From positions 2,400-66,399 of the forward strand of contig CAJNYU010001720.1 of the NCBI GenBank assembly GCA_905331475.1: a stretch of 64,000 bases of DNA, read 5' to 3'. Position numbers and translations under genes: made by a program. Below are positions 23,097 through 35,113 of the stretch, one piece after another. Under the pieces are notes generated by a model that was not told the origin of the DNA, ran no database searches, and worked only from the letters and a program-made list of their open reading frames with translations. How positions within the stretch are numbered: position 1 is the stretch's first letter; every line of letters begins with the position of its first letter. The DNA is from Rotaria socialis (Eukaryota > Rotifera > Eurotatoria > Philodinida > Philodinidae).

Positions 23097-25600
23097 TTAC
23101 TCTTTTTGTCTGAAGAAATGTCCTAACGAATCCTTTTCACTCTTTTTAAATCCATCCCAATAAAATATATCCTCTCGAAAGCTTGAGCGTCCTAGATCTG
23201 TCTTGTAGATTTTTTGTAATCTTTTGTTTAAATACCTTTTAACATACACTTTCATGTGGTTTTCTTTCGTTAGTGTGAATAAATCTTCCGCAGAAATAAA
23301 AGGACATCTATGAACTATTCTAATTGCAACTCTGAATTTACTATTGAGTGATTCTTTCTGTTCTTTTTTCGGGAGAAATAGATAGATGGGGAAAATCCAC
23401 GCAAAGTATGAAAAGACAGACAAAAACAACATTTTCTCAAAACGTGAACCGATATTGTTCTACCTTTATTCAACCACTTCAGTTTGACTAAGGCCTTCTC
23501 CACTTTTTCTAGACATAGGTCGATTGTAGGTTTCAATGACATTTTGCTTGTCCACGTAAATCCTAAACATTTGAATGTGTTAACTATTTCTAGTTGATAT
23601 CCCTCCATATGTATCTTTATTTCAGGTCGCTTGATCTGTTTGTAGAAAATCTGAGCTACTGTTTTCTGTACGTTGATTGGCTGTTTCCATTTCTTTGCGT
23701 AAGCTGCTATTTTTCTGCAGATTTCTGCGCCCTCTTTTTCCAGATAGCTTTCGATTATGGCTAGAGATTTCGTAATTGGTACTTTTATGAGTACGCTGAG
23801 GCCGTCAGCAAACAAGTCCCCTGAATGAGCACCGAGACATTGTATTAGATCACAGTGATAGACTATGAAAACGAATGGACTTAAACTACTTCCTTGTGGT
23901 AGTCCAATATTAATCTTGTACTTTTCGGATACTTTGTCTCCAAATGCGATGTTAGCTTGTCGATACTCTAACCAGGAAGCCGTCATTTTCAATAGTGCCA
24001 TGGGCATGCCTAGATCGTGCAGTTTCACCAATAGACCAGCGTGCTATAACCATATCGTACGCTTTACGGTAGTCTACATACAGGGCAAGCGTTGGCATGT
24101 TTGCTGCTAGGCTGTTTTGGATTTCTTGATAAATTGAGAGAACTCTGGTTGCTATCAGACCTCCCTGTCTGAAACCTGATTGTTCAATCGGGACTAGTTG
24201 AGCTCCTTCAGTTCAACTGCTTACTCTTTCCAGAAGTACTTTTTCAAATACCTTCGAGTGTGTTGCCAACAGCGAGATTGGTCGGGACGAGGTACACCGG
24301 CATTAAGTTTGTTCAATGTAATTACCTTTGCTAATTTCCAGAAATCCTGGTACAGACCTTCGCTTAGCCAAACATTGAAATATTTAACTAAGCAATCTAC
24401 ATATACTGACGGGAGTAGTTTTATTATATAGTTAGATATCTGACCATAACCCGATGATTTTTAATTTTTTAATTTTTTAATAATTTTTATTATTTCTGAT
24501 GATATTAATTTTTCGACCTTGATATCTAATGATTGGGATAAGGTATTCATAATTTTGTTATAGTCACCTACAATTTTCTGATCATGTTGTTCATTTTCAT
24601 CTATATTAGGGCTATTCGCTTGTTCCTTATAATAACTGTAAAGCATATTTGTTATTTCTTGTTGGTCAGCAATCGTAATAGAACCTGCTTTTAATTTCGA
24701 GATTGGTAATGTTTTCGGTTTGTAGATCTTCGATAAATGCGACCAAAAATGTTTGCCATTTCTATCGTGAGATTCCTCAATAGTGGATAGGAAGGCGTTC
24801 CACCGTTCCGATTTATAATTGTACAGGTCACTTTTCACTTGTTTGGTTAGTGTTCTTAATAATAATCTAGTTCTTTTTACTTCTTACGCCGAAATTTGTC
24901 TTTCTTTCTCGATAGTACTTATTTCTAACTCGACGGACTTGCTTTAGCATACCTACAATATAAGATAGTAATGAAGGACGATATCTATTCCTGCTTCTCC
25001 GCTTGGCTACTCTATTTTTAGAGCTACAAGGAAACGTGTGTAGTTCGAGTACCAATTTTCTTCATCTTGTATTTCTGATTCTCTTATCCAAAAGTATTGC
25101 AGTAATGTTAAAACAAGTTGAAACACTGTCCGATTCACTACGTGAAAATTTCCATTCGTTTGGAATCCGATTCGATCACTTTTCATAACTATTGGTCAAT
25201 GATCGCTCGTTCATCCTCTGTTAAGTGTTTCGGCTTCAGCGTCGCCTATGCTTGTAGATGTGAGGTCAATATATCTCTCTAATCTTTTAGATGAATTCTT
25301 CGTTCCAGGTATAAACAACAAATTGTTCTTCTCTATCCATTTTTTTAATTGATTACCTCTAGCATCTGTCACCGGACATTGTCATTCTTGCGCTTAGGCA
25401 TTAAAGTCTCCAGTTAGAATATTTTTTTCAGTTATGTAAGACGTAAAATCTTCTAAGTTTCTCTGCTGACATTGGGGCCAATAAGTTTCAATAATTATAA
25501 TTTTTTCTGTTAGTCCTTCTACATCTACAGGGTAAATTCTTTTCATAACTCTCCTACTTCCGTGAATATTCCTATAGAGCTGTCAGAGTTAAAAATAAGT
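23097..25600 (-). pseudogene. LINE ORF2: endonuclease/reverse transcriptase, broken
   Basis: Reading 5' to 3' on the minus strand: LNYNVQGWGTRALE near 25640-25600 starts the AP endonuclease. ILTGDFNA (about 25.4 kb) and TSDH (about 25.2 kb) are its catalytic motifs. Next come a linker ORF (24838-24461) and the reverse transcriptase. Motif A, LYVDYRKAYDMV, is near 24.08 kb and GLPQGSSLSP near 23.9 kb. The catalytic box near 23.8 kb reads FADG where FADD is required. A frameshift separates motif A from the next block near 24.04 kb, and more stops lie in the endonuclease. A basic C-terminal tail ends at 23097. The loss of the second catalytic Asp (GAC to GGC) alone would kill the polymerase. Confidence 0.85.
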
Positions 25601-25910
25601 TCCACTGCTTCTAGTGCTCGGGTTCCCCATCCTTGTACATTATAATTAAGTCTGTTCAGTGGATTTCGTTGACATTGAGAATGATTGGTTGGTGGTTCCC
25701 ATAAACTAAGAATGCTATTAAGAGTATATCCTGAGAAACATTCACTCATTATTGAACTGACATATTGCACTACTTTGAAAGGAAAGCCCCAGTCTATGGC
25801 TTTTCGAATCACTTCACTTTTAACGTCAACAAGGGAAGAAGAAGAAAATGAAATAAGGGCTGGGAACAAAAGGAATTGCATCAATGTTCCTGTAATATTA
25901 CATGTAACGA

Positions 25911-27728
25911 CTATCCATTTACGTTACTTATTGGTGAATCTTGTTCCATTCTATCGCAGTTCGCGTTGTTATTGAAAGTTGTTGACTTAGTTTGTATTCT
26001 GTTACTGTTGGGTTGTAAAGACGGAGATGTTGGTGTTTGTTGTTGTTGATAATCATTTGTGATAGCATTAAACTTTTCACTAACCTTCTCTTTAAATACT
26101 TCTAGCTGTTCCACTAAGCTTTATAGTTGTTGTTTTTTATTTTTATTTTCTAATGTTGTATTGATGAGCTGTTGAATGATCTTTGCTAAGTCAATCAAAC
26201 TTTCATTATTGAAAACAGATCTTCTTTCTAAGATATCAATTTTTAAAAATTCCATTCAACGTATTATATCTAAAACATCTTTAGTTCGCTATACTAGCTG
26301 ACGTACTTGATCATTTTCATTTTTATGTTGAATTTGTGGCCTGTCTGTTGATTTTAATTGGCGTCCCCATGCTTGTTTTGTTTCATATCTCCCATCTTCA
26401 ACATAAAGAGTAGCTTATCTTTTTTGATTGATGCTGGGTTGACTTATTAATCCATCATTAATGGCTCTTTTAACTTGATCTTTTAATGTTATGCGATAAT
26501 TGTAAACCACTGAACATTCGATACTTGTTGATAGATGTGGATCTTCACATTGAGCACATAATATTGGCTTTTGGCAGTGATGATTAAGCTCCCAATTATC
26601 TAAGCATTTACGACATCGAGGGTTCATTTTACATTCAGGTTTAGTATGACCAATCATCCAACAGTTTGAGCAATAAGCCAATTTTAGATCAGGAAGAAAT
26701 GCAGTTATTGGAAGAAGTAAATGTCCGATTGCTATACGACCGATCTTGAAAATTTCTTCATATTCATTTGTATCGGCTATACAAAATCTATAATCATTTG
26801 TTGATCGGGTTCGATGGTAGCTGATTTTTGAGTAGGAACTTGCTGAGCTAATTAATTTAGTAATTTCTCGATAAACGAATTCATTGGATAGATCAGTTAG
26901 TGCATAGCGCACTACTAGTGCGCAACAATCAGGTAGAGAACGAGGTTGTTGTATTTCAACATCAATGTTATCCATTTCATTTGGCCACTTACAGTGCCAA
27001 AGTAATAAGAAATCATTTTTTGATGTTACGCCAAATTTATATCGATCCGTGTCAACAGGTATCAGTATAGAAAAGTCTCCTATTGATTCAGATGATTGTT
27101 GTTGGACTTTTTGACGAATCCATCTTGCCACTTTCATGGCTGGTGGTATACTACGTTGAGTTATATTATTATCAAATTTTATACAAAAGCACGGTAAGTT
27201 ATTCGCTACTGCTCTTTTAAGATGTGCTGTTGGTAGATGAAATGTTTTAACTGTTGTTGATATTTGTGGAGGAGCTGATGGTGTAATTTCATGAGGTCTT
27301 GATGTTTTTATTTATCGTTGAGATTGATTTTCTGATTCACTCTCTTCTAATGACCGTCGTGGTGTTGATGATGGACTAGAACGTGTAGCCCGCTCGGTTA
27401 TAGATGTCTTTGATATCTGGTTCTGGTGGTGATGGCGGCAATGTATTTCTTGAATATGGTCGAATGTAATTGGATGGTCCATGAGCTGTGGTAACTGTCG
27501 TGTTACTTGTTGTCGATTTGCTGATGATTGGGTATTGAAACGTGTATGATGATTCATTTTTGTATTTTGTTGTTTGTTCATGTAAATATTCAGGTGTCGT
27601 TTCTTGTAAATTTCTGTCATGTAACGTACAAATTGATCATCACTGTTCATTTCATTGTACCAATAACCAAAATCAGTATGATCATTTATGAGTTGGATCT
27701 CATCTTGAGATCCACTTGTTTTGGCCAT
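25911..27728 (-). pseudogene. LINE ORF1: gag-like zinc-knuckle protein, broken
   Basis: Starts MAKTSGSQDEIQLIND at 27728. A middle segment (27137-26415) carries CSNCWMIGHTKPEC, a CCHC zinc knuckle (C-x2-C-x4-H-x4-C), followed by a second Cys/His cluster CRKCL...HHC...CAQC. The last segment (26114-25911) is Gln/Asn-rich. Stops between segments show decay. This is the nucleic-acid-binding chaperone protein of the element. Confidence 0.8.
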
Positions 27729-29841
27729 ATATCCGAAAAGGATGCGTTATTAATAGAAATAAACTATAGCAGAACGCGAGAGAAAATGCGTCTTATCGCT
27801 AAATATAGGTATGATAGCAAGTGTCTATTTCTCATTTGTTTTAAACTGAATGATTCAAATTTTAACAAAACACCCCAGGTGAATGAATTCGACAACGGAT
27901 CTTATCGAATCCTATGGGGTCCAACTGTAGACCCGTGTCCACGAATCCCATAAGATTTCGTCGGTTTTATTGAAACACATATGGTATTCGGTATATTCAC
28001 TGTTTGACCCTTGTCGAAATCCGATAGGATCTTACTGTCTGAATGATTTTCCTGGGAGGTCTCAAGTTGTAACACAACCAAATGTTCATAGATATCAGAG
28101 TTGAAAACTATTTTATTTGAAAATTCTTGGCTCTTTATTCAAAAACGTTTGATGTGACTCTGAACATTTTTGATAAAATTGAATGTTAAACAAAAACCAC
28201 CACTTTACATGAATATCAACTAGTCCGTGGAATTTTTGTGATAGATAACTAGATTTTTATTTCAATATTTATTTTATTCTTTGAGGACTTTTGCTACATG
28301 TGCTTGAACAAAAATTTAAGGATGCAAACAAGAATATTCAACGAAGCAATAACAAGCTCAAACACCTGAAATTTTTCAAAAATATTTCAAATTTTGCTTC
28401 AAGATTTGTTCATACGTCATAACTTTCTTGCTCAAGAATTTCAAGTATTTCATGCGTGTGTTTTAAAAACTCAATTTGTAATAATCAAATTATTTATTTT
28501 TACATATTGTTTCAATCGACGTAATAAGCATTATAGGCATGGCACACAGCGTCATATTCATGCTAGAAAATTATTTTTGTCTCATTCATGCTTTATATTA
28601 AACAAAAATAAGTCATATATATGTAATTACAGTATATATTATTTGATTGGTTTCAAATTAGAATAAATGTATCTTGATAATTTTAAAACTTTGAATGGTT
28701 TTCGGTTGTTTTCGAAAAATATGACATTTTTCGTAAGAAAATTGTTCTTCAAAAATATTTTACTGGATAAGCCGTGGATAGATGAATTTTAAAATATATG
28801 TGTATACAATGTCCATGTGAGTATGCCTGCTGACATCGTAGGTCTGCCGTTTATCCACATTATGACTACATTTTATTTTCATTGATGAAATTAGCTCAAT
28901 TGTATATGTAAATCTGTTTATAATAACTTTCTTATCATCTTGATGTTATAATCGAAGTATTTTCATGTGATCTTTATTGTACTGCTAGTCTATTAGTCAC
29001 CACACTATTAACTATTAGTAGTCACTCAATGAAATTTGTTAACTAGTAATAATCATTTACTTTAATATAATATTGAAATTCATATTATTTCGGAGTATTA
29101 TGTGATAGTATAACAAAATTCATTTTTTTAAACTATAATTGAAAGAAAAGAAATGCTTATTGTTAATATCATCTCTATACGTCTTAAACAAAAACAAAAT
29201 GGAAGTCTCTAGATGGCCCATATTTTAGTGTATAATCGAATGTAGAATTATAATAAATATATTTTTCACATGATCAACATTAAACAGTTTACTTTCAAAG
29301 CTAAATAAATACCCCTAGGATGTATTGGTTAATTTTCTCTAGCCTTGCACATGACATAATAATAATGTTGATTATATTCTAATATTGTACATGGATTCAT
29401 GTACAAAAATGAGTAAAAATCCTGCAAATAATATTTTTATTTCCTAATGTATCTCAATGAATAAAAAAATTAGATAATATTATCGGATCACAATCGACTA
29501 GATCATACATATGATAGTTCGGCCTAGTATAATCATTACGTCGAATCAAGAATAATATTGTATGGAAATTACACTTATTATAACGTAGCAGCAGATTGGA
29601 TAGAGTGTACAAGAAAGAGAAAGAATCCTAGGCATATTTAGTACGAGCAGCAATGCCATTTATAGATTCAGTAAGAGAAAAACGTGCCTGAGAAGAAAAA
29701 GCATACCAATATTAATGCATTCTTTTATTTTACAGTACGTTAGGAAAAGAAAGTAAGGCCTGTACCATTACGAGAGAAAAAACGGAACGAGATCGTCGAT
29801 ATACATAACTTTCTTTTCTATACTATTCATTGATTGGAAGA
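27729..29841. other. Intergenic; small inverted motif near 27.9 kb
   Basis: Near 27890-28030, CGGATCTTATCGAATCC and related words recur in inverted form (for example CCCATAAGATTTCG and AATCCGATAGGATCTTA), which suggests a small decayed repeat. No gene is recognised in the remainder. Confidence 0.4.
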
Positions 29842-30151
29842 ATGGGGTTACTATCAACTATGTATGTCGAATAGTCACTTGATTAACTTCTGTAAATTCC
29901 GTTTCTTTTTTTAAATTTATTACAGTCTTTTAACAATCTTGGCAATTCTTCTTCCGCCGATTGCTGTTTTTCTTCAAGTTGGGTGCACAGTACATTTATT
30001 AATAAATATGTAATTTACCATGTCTCCTCAATACTTTTAATCAAAAATATATCATTTCTATGTTTTCTTTTTCAGTATATTAAGTATTCTTGGTTATGTA
30101 CCCGGAGTTATCCATGCCCTATGGATTGTTTGGTCTAACAAAGCCGCTTGA
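29842..30151 (+). CDS. Pmp3/UPF0057 stress-induced proteolipid (copy 2)
   Basis: A 59-residue proteolipid in three exons: 29842-29861, 29926-30009 and 30076-30151. The phases fit exactly (20 + 84 + 76 = 180 bases). The protein starts MGLLST and has the helix TILAILLPPIAVFL, then QVGCTVHLLIN, then SILGYVPGVIHALWIVW. This is the complete two-helix Pmp3 pattern. It keeps the same helix boundaries as copy 1 but has an extra 5' intron and a later second intron position. The copies are therefore old paralogues, not a recent duplication. The role is as for copy 1: small plasma-membrane protein of ion and stress homeostasis. The first exon is only 20 bases and is missed by ORF scans. Confidence 0.92.
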
Positions 30152-31181
30152 TTCTTCATCAACACTGAAATATCATGACTGCTTTTTTCTTCTTATAAGT
30201 TTGGTTTTCTAATATATAATTATACTGTTCCTTTTCTTGCCTTAATATACATGCATTTATTATCTCAATATTTTACGAAAAGAAAAACGCTTTGAAAAGA
30301 AAAAAAAACAATATAGTCTCATTTTTTATGATTGTAATAGACAAGAAAAATAAAGAAATTGATTAGTTAATCAAGTATCCGATTTGATTGAATAAAATAT
30401 GATTGAGATACTTGAGATCAAAAAAGATAATGTTTTATTTTACTATGCACGATTCTGGTCTGATGTATGATGCAATTATAAACGAAACATGAGGAGAAAA
30501 GGATTGATCTGTATAAGACACAGTTAGTTAGTCAAGATCAATAATGAAACGAAAGTAAGTTATAATTGTCTTTGATAAAATCGAATGTTATATGAGATAC
30601 AATCCTCTTTCAACTACACAATATACATCACATCTATTGTTGATAGTGTGCGTCAATTGCATTCATCTTTCGAAATACATAGAATAGTTACTGACATAAC
30701 ACATATATACTATCGACATTCGAACAAGAGGAAAAAAGAAAAAAAATTCCCTTTGACTTCTCAAGAGTTAGATTACACAATCACTTCTGTGTACTTGATA
30801 GTGGTCAGTCGTCAGTAAAACATAGATTCCTAATCGATTATCAGAATGACCATCATTTATAGGTGAAGACGGATAACTATCAGCTATTTGATATTTTTGT
30901 ATAATGCAAAGATGGAGAAAGATCAAACAAGGCATTTTTTTTGTTGTTGTTTGACCATAACCTAATCAATTATTCTCACACATCTATCATCTCTCGCTCC
31001 ATTCTCTTTTCTGTTTTTGTTGGTGTCTAGCGCATTGATCATCGTCAATTGCATCACATAGAACGTTTACTTAGTCGTTCGCTCTCTGTCTCTCTATTGA
31101 ACGAAAGGTAAACTGTTTATCTTCCAAGTTATTCTCCTATTTCCAGACAAGAATAAGCTAAGTATACATTCTACACAATCA
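30152..31181. other. Intergenic, nothing recognised
   Basis: The space between the Pmp3 and SH2 genes. A 77-codon ORF at 30585-30818 has no recognisable features. The promoter of the SH2 gene should lie in the last few hundred bases. Confidence 0.5.
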
Positions 31182-32230
31182 ATGTTTGAAACAATAAGAC
31201 GAACATTCGCTAGTAGCAATACTTGCCAACGAATGAAAAGCAAGTATGTTTGATAGATTATTATATTGAAAAAATTATGCTGTTTTGTGTTTTGTTTAAT
31301 ATAAAGATCTACACATACAATAGTAGGAACAACAACACCAGCAGATAGTAATGAAGAAACAGATTCATCATTAAGTGATGATTTCAAAAGTATTCAAAAT
31401 TCAATTATCTCAATTAATAGGCCGTCATCAATTACTCTTAAAAGGTATGAGACGATATTATGTAATTAATTTCGTCGATGAAGATTAGATAAAAACAATT
31501 AGCATAATAAAATATAATGAGTTTTTATGTAATCGCATCCTAATTCACTAGTCAATAATGAAATTAATAATGAGCTTAATCTTTAATAACCAAATTTATT
31601 TTCGGAATCATTTTACGGTTACTTTCAAATATATAAACAAACAATAATTATCTTCGTATGTTATTTCAATGACATAATAAATTATCATTTAGTTTTGCTC
31701 CAAACCCATCTCCATTACCATCAACACCAAGTCTACACGATGAAGATACTCCATGGCTCCATGAAAATATAACTAGGTAAGCCGAATAGAATGTTGTGAC
31801 GTGTCCATCATAATAAGTATGTTTTTATTAGAGAAGCTGTAGAAGATGCGTTATCGTGTCGCCCAATAGGTAGTTTTCTTGTTCGACGACCCACATCTGT
31901 AACATCAACCAATACCTATGTTCTCTCAATTCGAGTACCAAAATATATGAAACGTTCGTGTGTTGTTCATTATCTAATTGATCAAGATACTGTTGGGTAT
32001 CATTTAAGAGTAAGTTTAACCGTTAAATTTTTGATAAATTGATTTACTTTCCAAATGATTTCAAGGGTACAAAAAAAGTTTTTACAACACTACATTCATT
32101 TATTGTACATCATTCAATTGTGGCAGAAAATCTACCTGTGGTTCTAGATTTACGAGCTTATACTTTCTTACATACAATAGAAGATAATGATTTTAATGGA
32201 AATGTAGCACACAATGAATATGTAATATAA
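31182..32230 (+). CDS. SH2-domain adaptor protein
   Basis: About 208 residues in five exons: 31182-31243, 31307-31445, 31693-31776, 31832-32009 and 32066-32230. The N-terminal 90 residues are Ser/Thr/Pro-rich and probably disordered. The SH2 domain then spans WLHENITREAVEDALSCRP, GSFLVRR (with the phosphotyrosine-binding Arg), YVLSIRVP, VVHYLI, a gap for the third intron border, and KKVFTTLHSFIVHH. It ends about 35 residues later without another domain, so it should act as an adaptor. The order resembles tensin- or SHC-type SH2 proteins, but the subfamily is not certain. The junction of exons 2 and 3 is out of phase by one base beside an A-run at 31440-31444. This is either a sequence error, a different splice site, or a real frameshift. 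Confidence 0.8.
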
Positions 32231-32782
32231 ACAAAACAAAATGACAAATAATGCATTGTAGAGAGTTTCTATATGGATTAAATTTTATATAATAAAAAAA
32301 AAAGAAAAAAAAATATATATATACAGAGTATATAACATTGCATCTTTCACGTAAAGGATAAATTCTTATTAATTATTCTGACTTAAAAATAGACGATTTA
32401 AAAAAATCATGATTGAATATTTTTATTGTTTTAGATTAGAATCTTGTATTGATGCATAATCATGTTTCCAAAAAATTAACTATCAATGATATACTCCTGA
32501 AATTCATGTTCTTGAAAAGAAAAACATTTAATATTGTCCAGTATCTATTATTTATTGTTCTAGAGTAAGTATGTTTTACAATTTATCTATGATACACTTT
32601 GTCGAATTCTGGTAAAATCAACTTGTGTTGGTTTAATGAATTCGATAGAAAATGAACTACTATTCACACAAAATTCTTTCTTTTATTATAAAAAATTCGA
32701 CTAAAGAAAAAGAAACTAATAGTAATAATATATATGAGAAAAATAAACTGATTATAATATGAAAGAAAAATAAATAAACTTT
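32231..32782. other. Convergent 3' spacer
   Basis: An AT-rich spacer between the ends of the SH2 gene (+) and the CtIP gene (-), with A/T-homopolymer and TA runs near 32293-32325. No gene. Confidence 0.6.
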
Positions 32783-34747
32783 CTATTCTTCTTCATCATC
32801 GTTTTGTTGCTGTTCTTGTAATCTTTTTTGATACTGTCGTCTTGGTCTTCTGGGTCTTTCAATTGGTTTGTCTGGTGGAAGAACACCACCATAGCCGCGT
32901 TGAATACAGGTTTGTGTATTTGGAATACCTAATGACCAAAAATGTTCTGGTGTATGAGTCACTGGTCGCTGTCGATGACGACATTTTAAACCTTGTTTAT
33001 GACGAAGGTCTTCAGGTAAACCAAGCCAATAATTACGGCACATTGGACAAGCATATAGTAATTCTGCACTTTCAATTCCAGTATAAGGAGATTCAATAAG
33101 AGCTTCATTTTGAATATTTTCGTCTTCATCCGTTGTTATTTGTTCAGAAATAGGATCATTTATAACTGGTGAAGAAATACATTTACGTTTAAATGATTGT
33201 ACAGTGAATGTTATATTTTCTTTCATAGGTGCCAATAAATCGGATATGTTATTCTGAAATAATGACTTTCTCGATGATTAAAAGTTTAAAATGAATATTA
33301 CTTGTTCATTTTCATTATCAAACATTGATTCAGATGGCTGAGCTAAGCCAATAAGTGACTCGGGCATAAACATAGTTGTATCATTGCCTGGTGTTTCTGG
33401 TTCTTGTTTCATAGGAGTTGACGAGGTGGTTGATCTAGATGAATCCATGGGATCAAACAGTTGTGTTAATGTCATTTGACGCATAGATGATATTGAAGAT
33501 AACTTTTTTTGTTTTGACTTTGATGAAGTTTTTGAATAAGGTCGTTTTGTTTTCGGCTAAGATAAGTTAGGTAAGAAAAAATAATAACATTATTAAGTAG
33601 TAAATAATTTTACTGGTGTTATAGCTTCTCTTTTCACATGAATCAAATCTTTTACTGATGTCCAACTTGATTCTTGTTGATGAGAAAGATCCATTTCAGA
33701 TTGTTTTATTTCATTTTCTTGTTCATTGGATGCAGCTAATGATGAAACTGCTGTTTCATTTGATATATTATCTGATTCTATTGATGGTTTTAAGAATTCA
33801 TCTGTTGATTTTGAAGATCGATCAACTGTATATGTATCAGTATCAATTTGTGATTCAAATGCAAACGGTTCTACCAATGATGCATTTGTTTGAGTACGAC
33901 CAAGAGAACTATCGAGATTATTTTGATGTTCATCAAGCGCTTCTTGAATTTCTTGTACGAAGGCATTGTAAATCTACAAATATGACGTAGCTCAATTTTT
34001 ATATGAATACTCAGAAGTTTTAATAATCAATATAATTATTTTCGAAGAATTTCTACGCTGAAAAACACAAACAGTAGTCTACACAATCATTTACGTCACG
34101 ACACTGAGTCTATTTTTGTTTTTTTGTTTAAATTTCATAGCTCCTCTTCAAAACCTAAAAAGGACTAGTTTCGTCGTTAAATTTGAAATCTTTTTTGAGC
34201 TTCTTTACTATGCACGAAATTCTTTTCATATTTTTTAACTTCGATGAAACTATTTTAAGTTTCGTACGGTATGATAAACCTCCTTGGATTTTATATATTA
34301 CCTTGACTGTTTTTCAAAGTTAGATCGATTGAAAAATTACATTTTATCATTTATCCTCTTGATAAAAAGAAACGATGTAGATTGACTCTAGTAAAAATTT
34401 CTGTTCTATTCAATGAATATATCTTCATATTATATGAATAGACCCTTGAGTACATGTTTGCTAAAATCTTATCACTTACACTTATGCTTCATGTATACTA
34501 AAATCGTTTTTTTTTGTATATTATGATTGAAAACGAATCTATTTATCACAACAGTTTTCTAAAAGTATTTTGCATTTTATACTCAATCTTTGTGGTTTCT
34601 TACCTCTGCAAACAAATGAAGAATACGTCCTTTTTGTTTCAATTCAAAATTAGGTATTGCTGATAAAACAAGTTCAACTGTTTCATATCGAATTTCACCA
34701 CCCAAAATAGTGTGTACTTGCCGTGTCGATGATCGTGATACAGACAT
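32783..34747 (-). CDS. RBBP8: CtIP/Sae2/RBBP8-type DNA-end resection factor
   Basis: A 409-residue protein in four exons, all joined in phase 0: 34747-34604, 33973-33614, 33556-33302 and 33253-32783. The C-terminus carries the hallmark of CtIP/Ctp1/Sae2. In order it has CPMC (zinc-binding Cys pair), LPEDLRHKQ, CRHRQRP, then HTPEHFW and IPNTQTC. The TP corresponds to the CDK site (human Thr847) and the TQ to an ATM/ATR-type site, both conserved. The protein activates the Mre11-Rad50 nuclease to start resection of double-strand breaks, in the nucleus. The middle is Ser/Thr/Glu-rich and probably disordered. It is less than half the vertebrate length (about 900), and the N-terminal tetramerisation coiled coil is not obvious in the 48-residue first exon. 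Gene identity rests on the C-terminus. Confidence 0.85.
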
Positions 34748-34942
34748 GATATACTACAATTATCACAAATACAAAAATCACTAGCTCTTTTTTATTCACA
34801 TTTGTTGTCTATGAAAAATATAAATAAATAAATAAAAAAAAGAAACACAGCTTAACATAATAGAAAATTTTTTGTATTAAGTTATTAAAAAAAGAAGGAA
34901 ATTAACCAAAACAGAATGGTTTGTTTTTGAATAAGAAACCTA

Positions 34943-35113
34943 TTATCCACTGCGTCGTCGTGCATAACAACCAATTAGAGCACAAATACCAAAGAGAAGA
35001 ATTGCTAATCCAATCAATAGTGCAATAACGTCTATGGCTGTCATTTTGGCTTCAACGCCGGGAACAATTAAGAATAGAAGAAGAAGGAATGATGATTGAA
35101 TTGTGTCTAACAT
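34943..35113 (-). CDS. SMIM30: SMIM30-like membrane micropeptide
   Basis: A 56-residue single-exon micropeptide, 195 bases upstream of the CtIP gene on the same strand. Residues about 5-22 form a hydrophobic signal-like stretch (FLLLLFLIVPG). VEAKMTAIDVIALLIG and a second hydrophobic run follow, then GICALIGCYARRRSG. This parallels vertebrate SMIM30, which has a leader, VEA, D-IALLLG, GICA-LG-YARKR and a basic end. SMIM30 is a small ER/plasma-membrane protein; in mammals it is translated from a transcript once called non-coding and linked to SRC/YES and SERCA interactions. The charged tail would face the cytosol. The match is by pattern only, but the order of motifs is specific. Confidence 0.72.
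   Translation of the reverse strand: MLDTIQSSFLLLLFLIVPGVEAKMTAIDVIALLIGLAILLFGICALIGCYARRRSG

Larger units (their letters stand above)
23097..27728 (-). mobile_element. Degenerate non-LTR retrotransposon (LINE, CR1/Jockey-like)
   Basis: A two-ORF LINE read on the minus strand. In order it holds a gag-like ORF1 with zinc knuckles, an AP endonuclease, a linker, a reverse transcriptase and a C-terminal tail. All are broken by stops and frameshifts, so the copy cannot be autonomous. The clade is uncertain: AP endonuclease plus a CCHC ORF1 fits the CR1/L2/Jockey group. The 5' end lies near 27728 (start of ORF1) or slightly beyond, and the 3' end is not defined. Several plus-strand ORFs here are antisense shadows. 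Confidence 0.88.

Noticed and set aside
24198..26000. Plus-strand ORFs inside the LINE region
   Set aside because: They are antisense to readable endonuclease and reverse-transcriptase motifs.
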